Origin: Bacteroidota bacterium
Lineage (GTDB): Bacteria > Bacteroidota > Bacteroidia > Flavobacteriales_D > Crocinitomicaceae
Assembly: GCA_016866415.1 (NCBI GenBank)
Contig: VGML01000030.1
Span: forward strand, 1-15,292
Reading direction: 5' to 3'
Length of the DNA: 15,292 nucleotides
This document shows positions 1-8,200 of this stretch, piece by piece. Below the pieces are notes generated by a model. That model worked only from the letters and a program-made list of their open reading frames with translations, was not told where the DNA came from and did not search any database. The number at the start of each line of letters is the position of its first letter. Positions within the stretch are counted from its first letter, which is position 1. The position numbers and the translations under genes are program-made.

Positions 1-48
1 TATCGAAAAGTCCAACAGTTTTCTTAATAGGAAAAGGTCAATAAAATC

Positions 49-741
49 CTACCTTATTTTCAGTTTTTTAATCGCCCGATAACACTCTGCAAAATTTTGA
101 GCTCCTCGACAATTCAGTTCCTCTTTTAGCGAATGAAAGTTATTGATTCGCTCGGCTGGATCCGGGTGTGTGCTTAATAATTCCTCAGATCTCGCACCGT
201 CCTCTTTCATGATTTTCTCAAAAAATCCCGCAGCACCGTCAGATTGGTAAGAAGTATTACAAAGGTAATTCACAGAACATTCATCCGCTTCTCGCTCATA
301 TGCTCTAGAATAGCGTAAGGACAATAAACCTCCAATTACTTGTTTGAAATATTGACTGTTCTCTCCTCGAAAGATAAAGTCCAGCAACATTTTTATTCCA
401 TACGTTTTTGTCATTTGACGCGTTCCATGTCTACGTTCAGCATGTCCCATTTCATGAGCCAAAACCCCAGCTAATTCTGCTTCATTATCGAGGTATTTCA
501 AAATTCCCGTGTAAATGAAAATGTATCCTCCTGGCGCACAAAAGGCATTAATTGTATTGTCATCATTCAAAACCGTGATTTTCCATTCAAATTTATCTTT
601 ATATCGAAAACTACCATTTGCCAAAATCGTTTGCTTGATGTTTTCAATGTAGTCGTACACTTTCGGATTTTCAATTTTGGAAACGATTTCATATTCATTT
701 GATGAATGAATTTCATCATACAATTGCTGTCCCATTTTCAT
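49..741 (-). CDS. M48 family zinc metalloprotease, catalytic part (frameshifted from its leader)
   Basis: This is a peptidase M48 (Ste24/HtpX/BepA-like) domain, which in Bacteroidota is usually an envelope lipoprotein cleaving misfolded or membrane-associated proteins. The zinc motif HEMGH is at residues 96-100 of the 230-residue product. The third ligand is probably the Glu of the EREADE segment near residue 151, and the family motif STHPDPAERI is near residues 190-199. There is no signal peptide on this reading. The ATG at 741 is the first possible start in this frame, but the frame stays open back to 897 (W, E and K-rich sequence, no start codon). A lipoprotein leader lies just upstream in another frame, so the native protein is probably about 307 residues and this is its C-terminal three quarters. 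The catalytic core looks intact. The family call is firm; the start and expression as written are not. Confidence 0.85.
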   Translation of the reverse strand: MKMGQQLYDEIHSSNEYEIVSKIENPKVYDYIENIKQTILANGSFRYKDKFEWKITVLNDDNTINAFCAPGGYIFIYTGILKYLDNEAELAGVLAHEMGHAERRHGTRQMTKTYGIKMLLDFIFRGENSQYFKQVIGGLLSLRYSRAYEREADECSVNYLCNTSYQSDGAAGFFEKIMKEDGARSEELLSTHPDPAERINNFHSLKEELNCRGAQNFAECYRAIKKLKIR

Positions 742-871
742 ATCATCTTCAACAGAAAAACCATTGATTTCAATTTTCTTCCATTTGTTTTTGAGTTTGT
801 CGCTCAGTTTTTTACCTTTTTCAATTGTTTTATCCTTAAAATCATTAAGCTCCTCCGACCAATCTGGATTT

Positions 872-973
872 TCAGTCTTTGGTAATCGGATCTTCTTTTA
901 AATTTGATTCAGATGACTCGTCGCAAGAAGACAATGCGAGGATAGCTGTCAGAACATATATTATATAGCGCAT
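872..973 (-). pseudogene. Lipoprotein leader of the M48 protease, cut off by a frameshift
   Basis: An ATG at 973 opens a 33-codon reading frame beginning MRYIIYVLTAILALSSC and ending at TGA 872-874. It is a textbook lipoprotein signal: a short hydrophobic stretch and a lipobox ending in Cys17, followed by an acidic, Ser-rich stretch (DESSES). The frame of the downstream M48 domain is open from 897, just after a TAA at 898-900. Removing one base between 875 and 897, for example one A of the AAAA run at 895-898, joins the two into a single ORF. I infer one gene, 49-973, broken by a real frameshift or a sequencing/assembly error. Confidence 0.7.
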
Positions 974-1074
974 AAATAAATTTTTCTTGAAATCTAAAAT
1001 AAAAAATTTATCTCTATTTGTTATAACTAAATAGTTGATGCGTTAATAAATCGGAAATCAAAAAAACAACACGT

Positions 1075-1503
1075 ATGACAATTGCGCAAGCATTAAAAGA
1101 AAAAAACAAAAGGTTGAATCAAATCAACAAACTTTGGGATCGTTTATCCAATAACAACAGCATCCCAGAAGGAAATGAGCGGGAATTCAATCCCGAAGAG
1201 TTGTTAAAACAACTAAACGATGAAACCAATGCGTTCATCGAACTAAAAACTAAAATACACCAAGCTTGCGAGCCAGTAAGGGAGAAGATTTTCAGACTCT
1301 CTGAGCTGAAGAACTTTGTGAAAAGACTTCGCAGAGTGGACACCAACCAAGGCCTTGTAGTTAACCGCTACGAAAACTCAAATATACGATATACTGCCGC
1401 ATTAACATCGGCTGCTGTCGATGCGCATATCGAGAAAATAGAAAACGAACTTGAGTCGATACAAGAAGAACTAGACCAGTTTAATCACACGACCCGCCTT
1501 TAA
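1075..1503 (+). CDS. DIP1984 family protein (DUF6847), function unknown
   Basis: The 142-residue product matches from memory the DIP1984 family: an N-terminal helix (MTIAQALKEKNKRLNQINKL), a short loop with a NPEELL segment near residues 40-45, a long helical middle, the RYENSNIRY segment near residues 98-106 (family pattern RYSRSEIR), and a C-terminus ending in TTRL. The protein is nearly all helix with heptad-like spacing, is charged, and has no signal peptide or membrane segment, so it is probably cytosolic and possibly oligomeric. I know of no established biochemical function for the family. The ATG at 1075 is the natural start, because the family N-terminus begins there. The gene is alone on its strand, divergent from the M48 gene and convergent with the M14 peptidase. 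I saw no clean promoter box in the 101 bp upstream. Confidence 0.8.
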   Translation: MTIAQALKEKNKRLNQINKLWDRLSNNNSIPEGNEREFNPEELLKQLNDETNAFIELKTKIHQACEPVREKIFRLSELKNFVKRLRRVDTNQGLVVNRYENSNIRYTAALTSAAVDAHIEKIENELESIQEELDQFNHTTRL

Positions 1504-1692
1504 CTGGGTGAGCGTGTGGGAAGCGCGCTTATGGAATAAAAAAGTTGTTTCTTATTTAAATGCCAGATCTATGATGATTGATTCTGTAAGAAGGACTCAA
1601 AAATGAAAAAACTCAATTGTCAAGGAACAAAAAATAAAAAACAAAACTCAATTTTAAACTCTTTTAGGAAGTAAGCGCCTTCTTCATTCAAA
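1504..1692. other. Intergenic stretch between convergent genes, no clear signal
   Basis: This 189-bp gap separates two convergent genes. It holds a perfect 10-bp palindrome (AAGCGCGCTT, 1521-1530) and very A-rich sequence from about 1600 to 1660. Neither gene has a convincing hairpin followed by a T run here. A 23-codon ATG frame at 1603-1674 is Lys/Asn-rich, as expected of random A-rich DNA. Confidence 0.4.
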
Positions 1693-4125
1693 TCAATTTC
1701 CAACAAGATAAACCGCATTCGAAAAAAGCATTTTTCCTCTTTCCCAAAATCCACGAAATAACGGATTATCAATCAAATAAACTACTTGACCCGAGCCAAT
1801 CTCATGAATACCAGCAATTATCGCCTCCGATTGCATTTCATTCACTTCGCTTCCCACAAAACCATTTAAGGCCTTCGGATTTTTATCGAGTCGGACCAAT
1901 TTCAATCCTTGAGCCATGCTATAGCTATCAGCACTTTGCCTAAGCGTTTCATAACGATTGAATCCAAAATTTAATGGATGGGTTTTATCCAACTCACATT
2001 TGTAAACTGCGCCGATTATCGCTTTACTTATATCGTTTCTTTCAACAGCACTGTAGTTCAACTCTTTAGAGGTTGTATCGGGATTTTCTTTGCTTTTAAT
2101 TCCAAAATAATCGTATTCAGCAGATGCAAAACTAGATGCCGCTGCTCCCATTACAATCAAATTACCTCCTTCTTCAATCCATTTTTTTAGTGATTCATTT
2201 CCCGATAACTGATAGCTTCCTTCAGGAATGACCAACGTGTTGATTTCTTCAAAAGCGGATTCCAAATCATTTTCCCATATTAGGTGAACTTCCGATTTTA
2301 ATTGTTGTTCGAAAAAGTGCCAAACTTCACCAACCGACAATGAAGATGCATTATCCCCCATGAGTAATCCTACTTTCTTTTGTGAAATCGGTCTCACATG
2401 ACTTGATCCAAAATCGAGGCCTTCATCTACATAACCTGTTGCTGTTGACGAAAGTTGAACTTGATGAGAATTCGCGATTTTAATTACCTTTTCATCAAAA
2501 TCTGCGCGCTGATTCTCTCCTCTATTAATTATCAATGTGCCTGGCTCAAATATTTGATTATTTAATTTGAAAGTTTGATCGTGATAGGAAACTTTGATCC
2601 CATTTGACTGTAAATCAGCTAAAAACTTTGCTGATTTAAAAGAATTCCATCTTACCAAATACGCATAGCAATTACGGTGAATTTCATTTTTTATCGGATT
2701 CAATTTTGCAAACGCTTTTCCCGTGATTTTATTTTCAGAGGCATAAGCGTCAATCCCATAAGCGAATGGTAAATTCCATGCAGTAATGTCATACGTCAAT
2801 GAATCACTAAGTTGGGTTTTCGGCTCCAACAATACAGTTGCCAACGTTCCTTTTTCTTGATCTGTTGAAACAAGGATGTCACCTTTTTTAATTGAATAGC
2901 TTTCTAGTTTACCCGACTGATAATTATAAGATTTAACCGCCGTATTCTCGAGTGCGGATTCCATTATGATTCCATTAATTTCAAGTTGATTGATTAATGG
3001 TTCCAATAATTCTTGGCTACCAGAAAGAATATACGATTTGTACTTAAACCTATTTTCTTTTCGGAAATTTTGATATTCTTTAATCAATTTATCTGCCTTA
3101 TCAGAACTCAACTCAACCGTAGAAAGTCCAGTTGTGACGTGGTGTAAAACGCGATCTTTCAGGTCTAAGGTATCACCAACTTTTGTGAGAACAGATAAAC
3201 CTGCGCGTCCACTGCCACCTTGCTCGTATGTCATTCCGATGGAGCCGCTATACATTGGATAGGTGTCTCCATAACTTGGGTAGAGCAAATCAAAAACTTC
3301 TTTTGAAAAATAGAGCCAATTATTTTTATCGAATTCAGATGCGTGTTTTTTACCAATATCTTTTTGAAAATCACGCTGCCACTTCGTAATAACCTGATGG
3401 TAGGGTTCAGCGGCGGGAGGAAAATAGTAAGGTTCATCGATGGCTTGCTCGTGAAAATCAACATGCACATGAGGTAACCAATTATTATATTTAATCAATC
3501 GTTGTTGCGTTTCAATTTGCGTCATCCAAGCCCAATCTCTATTCAAATCGAATAAATAATGATTCGGTCTACCACTTGGCCAAGGTTCCATATGCTCAGC
3601 ACTGAACTCTTTTGAATCTGGTATCCGATTTCCATATTGATAGTAATAATTTACATAACGCTCACGCCCATCCGGATTCAAACAAGGATCCATAATGACA
3701 ACCGTATTTTTGAGTAATTCCTTTTTATCAGTCAAAAGGCGATAAGCAGTTTCCATCGCTGCCTCCGCTCCTGATGATTCATTTCCATGGACATTGTAGC
3801 TCAACCAAACGATAGCCACGTTTTCATTTTTATCCACATTTACGTGATTGGTTCGGATTTGCTCGAGCTTTTGAAGGTTTTCTGAAGATCCTATGCTGGC
3901 TAAAATCAAATCACGATTTTCATAGGTCTCACCATATTTTTCAACTTTAAGGTTCGATGGAAAAGCTTTTTCCAAGGCTTGAAAATAACTCACAACCTCG
4001 TGATGTCGGGTGAATTTTTCTCCAATTTCATAACCGAGAAATTCTTTCGGTGAAAATTGAATTTGACTAAAAGCGACTGCATTAAGAAAAGCTAGGAAAA
4101 CGAAAAGCGAAATTTTTAAAATCAT
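1693..4125 (-). CDS. Secreted M14 family zinc carboxypeptidase-like protein with C-terminal amidotransferase-like domain
   Basis: The 810-residue product starts with a signal peptide (hydrophobic residues 3-19, AFSQ cleavage region), so it is exported. The M14 peptidase domain covers about residues 35-340. HGNE at 113-116 supplies zinc ligands H113 and E116, and H225 in VDFHEQ is the likely third. NPDG at 150-153 and R196 in DLNRDW fit substrate binding, and E301 in MTYEQGG fits the general base. From about residue 583 a class I glutamine-amidotransferase-like (ThuA-type) fold is suggested by the GLLMGD strand, the TLVIPEG strand and a KKWIEEGGNLIVMG segment; I see no reason to think it is an active amidotransferase. 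The substrate is probably peptides or cell-wall peptide, but cannot be told from sequence. A TATATTTG box 17 bp before the ATG and a terminator further upstream suggest its own transcript. Confidence 0.88.
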   Translation of the reverse strand: MILKISLFVFLAFLNAVAFSQIQFSPKEFLGYEIGEKFTRHHEVVSYFQALEKAFPSNLKVEKYGETYENRDLILASIGSSENLQKLEQIRTNHVNVDKNENVAIVWLSYNVHGNESSGAEAAMETAYRLLTDKKELLKNTVVIMDPCLNPDGRERYVNYYYQYGNRIPDSKEFSAEHMEPWPSGRPNHYLFDLNRDWAWMTQIETQQRLIKYNNWLPHVHVDFHEQAIDEPYYFPPAAEPYHQVITKWQRDFQKDIGKKHASEFDKNNWLYFSKEVFDLLYPSYGDTYPMYSGSIGMTYEQGGSGRAGLSVLTKVGDTLDLKDRVLHHVTTGLSTVELSSDKADKLIKEYQNFRKENRFKYKSYILSGSQELLEPLINQLEINGIIMESALENTAVKSYNYQSGKLESYSIKKGDILVSTDQEKGTLATVLLEPKTQLSDSLTYDITAWNLPFAYGIDAYASENKITGKAFAKLNPIKNEIHRNCYAYLVRWNSFKSAKFLADLQSNGIKVSYHDQTFKLNNQIFEPGTLIINRGENQRADFDEKVIKIANSHQVQLSSTATGYVDEGLDFGSSHVRPISQKKVGLLMGDNASSLSVGEVWHFFEQQLKSEVHLIWENDLESAFEEINTLVIPEGSYQLSGNESLKKWIEEGGNLIVMGAAASSFASAEYDYFGIKSKENPDTTSKELNYSAVERNDISKAIIGAVYKCELDKTHPLNFGFNRYETLRQSADSYSMAQGLKLVRLDKNPKALNGFVGSEVNEMQSEAIIAGIHEIGSGQVVYLIDNPLFRGFWERGKMLFSNAVYLVGN

Positions 4126-4142
4126 TCGATTGGATTGAAACC

Positions 4143-4150
4143 CAAATATA
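4143..4150 (-). promoter_or_regulatory. Putative -7 box (TATATTTG) of the M14 peptidase gene
   Basis: On the minus strand the sequence TATATTTG matches the Bacteroidota -7 consensus TAnnTTTG exactly. It ends 17 bp before the ATG at 4125, implying a leader of only about 10-15 nt. I found no TTG at the expected -33 spacing, so only the -7 half is supported. It lies downstream of the sod terminator, where a promoter would be needed. Confidence 0.4.
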
Positions 4151-4211
4151 GGTATAAAGTCTGCTTGTTTTTAAGAGTTACAATAAGTAAACTTTGGATA
4201 GATGCTATTCC

Positions 4212-4245
4212 AAACAAAAAAGACCATCATTCCTGACAGTCTTTT
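4212..4245 (-). terminator. Rho-independent terminator of sod
   Basis: Read on the minus strand, AAAAGACTGTCA pairs with TGATGGTCTTTT around a GGAA loop: a 12-bp stem with two G-U pairs and a GNRA-type tetraloop. The stem is followed by further T residues (TT, G, TTT). It begins 22 nt after the sod stop codon. On the plus strand no T tract follows, so it acts only for sod and separates it from the M14 gene. Confidence 0.82.
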
Positions 4246-4266
4246 CGGTATTAAAAAATCATATTT

Positions 4267-4866
4267 TTACTTCGCTGCATGGAATTTTGCCGCAACCACA
4301 TTCCAATCTACAACATTGAAGAATGCTGAAATATAATCCGGACGGCGGTTTTGGTAGTGCAAGTAGTATGCATGTTCCCAAACATCCAAAGCTAAAATTG
4401 GTGTCCCTTGGCAACCTTCACCCATTAGTGGATTGTCTTGATTTGCTGTAGAACAAATCTCTAATTTTCCATCAGTTACGCAAAGCCAAGCCCAACCTGA
4501 ACCAAAACGAGTAACTCCAGCTTTCGCGAAGTGATCCTTGAATGTTTCGAAGTCACCGAAAGCCTCATTGATAGCCGTTGCCAATTCACCTGTTGGAGCA
4601 CCTCCACCGTTTGGACTCATGATTTCCCAAAACAAGTTGTGGTTCCAATATCCTCCACCGTTATTGCGAACTGCAGGCTTATCCTTACAAACTTTCAGAA
4701 TTTCTTCGATCGTTTTTCCTTCCAACTCTGTTCCTGCAATCGCATTATTCAGGTTTGTAATATACGCTTGGTGGTGTTTTGAATAATGGATTTCCATTGT
4801 TCGAGCGTCGATATGTGGCTCAAGCGCATCATAAGCGTAAGCCAATTTTGGTAATTCGAATGCCAT
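4267..4866 (-). CDS. sodA: Superoxide dismutase, Mn-type (Fe/Mn family)
   Basis: The 199-residue cytosolic enzyme converts two superoxide radicals to oxygen and hydrogen peroxide, and the length is normal for the family. Metal ligands are visible at H27, H76 (in GGGYWNHNLFW), D161 and H165, the last two in the signature DVWEHAYY. Gly residues before the second ligand and Gln143 in TANQDNPL are the arrangement typical of Mn or cambialistic enzymes; Fe-type enzymes place the active-site Gln in the earlier segment instead. Metal choice is therefore an inference, and the symbol sodA reflects that. The ATG at 4866 starts the usual N-terminus (MAFELPKLAYAYDALEPHID). The gene stands alone, with a candidate -7 box 38 bp upstream and a strong terminator downstream. 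Confidence 0.96.
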   Translation of the reverse strand: MAFELPKLAYAYDALEPHIDARTMEIHYSKHHQAYITNLNNAIAGTELEGKTIEEILKVCKDKPAVRNNGGGYWNHNLFWEIMSPNGGGAPTGELATAINEAFGDFETFKDHFAKAGVTRFGSGWAWLCVTDGKLEICSTANQDNPLMGEGCQGTPILALDVWEHAYYLHYQNRRPDYISAFFNVVDWNVVAAKFHAAK

Positions 4867-4903
4867 AATTATTTTTTTAAATGAATATTTTTTTTGATTA
4901 ATT

Positions 4904-4911
4904 CAAAATTA
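4904..4911 (-). promoter_or_regulatory. Putative -7 box (TAATTTTG) of sod
   Basis: On the minus strand TAATTTTG is an exact match to the Bacteroidota TAnnTTTG box. It ends 37 bp before the sod ATG, implying a leader of about 30 nt. The flanking DNA is extremely AT-rich, so a chance match is quite possible, and no TTG sits at the expected upstream spacing. Confidence 0.38.
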
Positions 4912-5005
4912 AGAAAAAACAAAATCGAAATACTGTTAAATTATTTAAATTAAGTTTCGTCAGTTATTTTTCAAATGTGCGAGGATAATTTTGACTGTCA
5001 CCCCT

Positions 5006-5091
5006 CTCTGACGGAGTCTGATACTCGTCAGAGTCGTCAGCCTTAATCTCCCATAAAGTGGAGAAACTAATTCTTTACTTCGTTAAGTAAA
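5006..5091. repeat. Cluster of three consecutive inverted repeats
   Basis: First hairpin: CTCTGACG (5006-5013) pairs with CGTCAGAG (5026-5033), and the inner AGT/ACT can add three pairs past one bulged G. Second: TCTCC (5047-5051) pairs with GGAGA (5060-5064). Third: TTTACTT (5074-5080) pairs with AAGTAAA (5085-5091) around CGTT. CGTCAG recurs directly after the first hairpin (5035-5040). None has a convincing T tract, and sod and the AsmA gene both start away from this site, so terminators are not expected. A dispersed intergenic repeat (REP/MITE-like) or a structured transcript is possible. Confidence 0.55.
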
Positions 5092-5250
5092 AATTGTCGT
5101 GTATGCAACCCAAATTTCAAACTGCGTTAATGAAAGTCTCAGCGGAGGCCTTCCATGTATGTGAAATCAACCTGTCAGCAAAAGCTTTTTCAAAACAATA
5201 GTTCTAAAAAGATAAATTGTATTTGATTGCTTACTAATTTTATATCACTT

Positions 5251-8200
5251 ATGATGAAAGAAAGTAAAATCGAAGAAAATCCAAAAAAACGTTTTGGAAG
5301 AAAGTTTTGGGTCAAATTTATTTTAGCTTTATTCCTAGTTCCTGTAATTATATTGACCGTCTTAACTACTGTTATATATTTCAAACAACAGCAGATTGTT
5401 AAAGAGTTAATTAACCATGTAAACGAGGATTTCACAGGTCATATTGAAATCAAAGGGAGCCACATCAGTCCGTTTGCCTCATTTCCATACATATCTATTG
5501 ATTTAGAGGATTTAAAAGTATTTGAAGGAAAAGAAAAGTCAATAAAAACAAGGATTTTACATTTTTCCGATTGTTACATTGGTTTTAATATCATTGATAT
5601 CATAAACGGGAACTTTACGATTAAATCCATTAAAATTGCAGACAGTGATTTACACCTTGTTCAACATAAAGATGGCTCATTTAATATAACAAAAGCACTA
5701 TCAACTAAAAAACCTTTAGAAGAAGTAAAAAGCGACTTCAAAATTGATCTTCAATCCATAAAGATTTCAAAGTTAGATGTCTCAAAATTGAATGAGGCAA
5801 ATAACTTGTATGTCGATGCGTTCATTGACGAAGCAAAAACAAAGGTTAAAAGTAGCAATGAGCATTTTTACCTAGATCTTTATTCGAAATTCCGCTTGTC
5901 AATAATTGAAAATGGCGACTCAACGTTTATTAAAAACAAGCACTTCGAGTTAGAAACGGAACTCGATATGAATGAGTTAACTAAAACGCTTACCATACAT
6001 CAAACCGAAGTGAATTTAGAAAATTCCAGTTTTGATTTTAGTGGTTCCGTTGGTCTAAACAAAAATGTTCCGTTGGATTTGAAGTTTTCAGGAGAAAAAC
6101 CAAATTTTGATCTTGTTATTGCGGTTGCACCAGAAGAGGTTGGTAAAACTTTGAAACAATTCGACAACCAAGGGAAAGTATTTTTTGAAGCTACCGTAAT
6201 TGGTGAATCTGCAAATGGAAAAATGCCGAAAATTGACGCGAAATTTGGCTGTAAAAATGGGTTTTTCAACAACCTAGAGACAAATAAAAAACTAAATGAA
6301 ATAGGTTTTTTAGGGTCGTTTACAAATGGAAAAAATCGCGATTTAAATTCGATGGAATTGAACATTCAGCAATTCTCAGCACGACCTGAAGCGGGAAAAT
6401 TCTCGGGGAAAATATCCGTTAAAAACTTTGAAGAACCTGAAATTGACATGAAACTGATTTCAGATTTTGAATTGGATTTCCTAACCAAGTTCATCAACTC
6501 ACGTGAATTGAGAGGTTTGGACGGACAAGTTAAATTAACCATGAATTTCCACGACATCATTGATTTGAATCAACCAGAAAAAGCTATTGAGAAATTGAAC
6601 GAATCTTATTTTACTGAACTATTGGTGAAAGACTTGAAGTTTAAAAGTCCAGATTTACCAAGTCCGATTAATGATTTGGATTTGAAAGCAAGTTTAAAAG
6701 GTCACAAAGCTAAAATTGAATACTTCAAAACTAAAATTGGAAATTCGGATATTCATTTGAATGGAACAATTAGCGATTTACCTGCCATTATTCACCATAC
6801 GGACATTCCTGTAACATGTGATTTAAAAATCAACTCGAAAAAAATAGACCTTGAAGAACTTACAAAATCGAAATCTGAGCCAGGAATCGATGAGCAAGTT
6901 TCTAATTTGAAACTCGATTTAAAATTGGTGAGTTCCGCGAAAAAAATCTCAGAATCGGAATACATTCCTGAAGGTGAATTTTTCATTGAAAACTTTTATG
7001 CCAAATTCAAACATTATCCCCATGATTTTCATGATTTTCATGCCGATTTTTTTGTGAATAAAAAAGACCTTATAATCGTCGATTTTAGAGGAATGTTGGA
7101 TGCCTCCGATTTTCATTTCAACGGTCAATTAAAAAACTATAAGTTTTGCTTCCAAAATGAGTTTAACGGTGACACACAAATTGACTTTGACATAGATTCC
7201 AAAAAATTACGGTTAGATAACCTCTTCTCTTATGGTGGGGAAAATTACGTGCCAGAAGACTACAGACACGAGGAAATTGACAACCTCAAATTTCACGGAA
7301 AAAGTATCATTCATTTTACAAAAGGCCATTTCAAATCGCTTGATTTTGATCTGTCTAATTTTACCGGCAAATTAATTGTGCACCCATTAAAAATGGAAAA
7401 TTTCAAAGGACATCTATTCTTAGATAATCATCACATTCATTTGAGTCAATTCAATGGAAAAATAGGACATTCAGATATATATTCAGACCTCAATTACAAT
7501 TTTCAAGATGCACATGTAAAAGGAAAAAACAAACTAGTTGTTCGTTCACATCGTTTGGATGTTGATGAGTTGACAAATTTCACAATGCCTCCAACCAAGA
7601 GTGAACCCCAAAAAGTAGATCATGACAAGGCTTTTAGTCTCTATGATTTGTCATTTACAGATATGGATTTCTCCTTAAATGTGGATCAATTGAATTACCA
7701 CAAACACAAACTAAGTCAGGTAAAAGCCAAATTTCACACAACGAAATCACATGAACTTGAAATTCAACAAATGGACTTTCAAACTGCCGAAGGAACAATC
7801 AAAATGAAAGGAACGTTAAGCGGAAAAGACAAAAAACACATTTATTTCATTCCGAATATTGAAGCTTCTCACGTTGATTTGGATAAACTGATGCTAAAAT
7901 TCGAGAATTTCGGACAGGATCATTTAGTTTCGGAGAATTTACATGGATATTTCAATGGAACAATCACAGGAAAAATTCATTTACACGCCGATTTAGTTCC
8001 AAAACTCGATGATTCGAACATCAAAATTGATATGCTTGTTACAGAGGCTAAATTGGAAAACTTTGCACCTTTGAAAGCACTGGAAACTTATTTCGAGGAT
8101 AAAAATGTGAGTAAAGTTCGTTTCGATACCTTGAAAAATGAAATCACCTTCGACCGTGGAAAAATTATTATTCCAAAGATGACTATCAATTCCACACTTG

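Larger units (their letters stand above)
4867..5250. other. 384-bp divergent intergenic region with hairpin cluster and a doubtful small ORF
   Basis: This region separates divergently transcribed sod and the AsmA-like gene. Next to sod it is almost pure A/T (4867-4950). From about 4981 to 5180 the composition changes: it is richer in G and C and holds three consecutive hairpins (5006-5091). A plus-strand ATG frame of 32 codons (5103-5201) follows, starting MQPKFQTALMKVSAEAF. From 5190 it returns to AT-rich sequence leading into the AsmA gene, with a poor promoter candidate (TGTATTTG near 5219-5226, one mismatch). I recognise no RNA family. Confidence 0.5.

Noticed and set aside
1521..1530. 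Perfect palindrome AAGCGCGCTT after the DIP1984 gene
   Set aside because: It has no loop and no T tract, so it is not a terminator, and one 10-bp palindrome alone does not support an operator.
1603..1674. 23-codon ORF with AAGGA upstream
   Set aside because: The product is Lys/Asn-rich, as random A-rich DNA would give, and Shine-Dalgarno sites carry little weight in Bacteroidota.
1664..1688. Weak inverted repeat (GAAG/CTTC) as a terminator of the M14 gene
   Set aside because: Only four base pairs, and no T tract follows on the minus strand.
5227..5250. TTG start extending the AsmA-like protein by 8 residues
   Set aside because: Two ATGs follow at 5251 and 5254, directly before the basic tail and membrane helix typical of the family; the extension adds nothing recognisable.
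7021..7044. Short tandem repeat of CATGATTTT
   Set aside because: Just over two 9-bp units inside the AsmA-like coding frame; it encodes FHD repeats and keeps the frame, so it is not a separate element.
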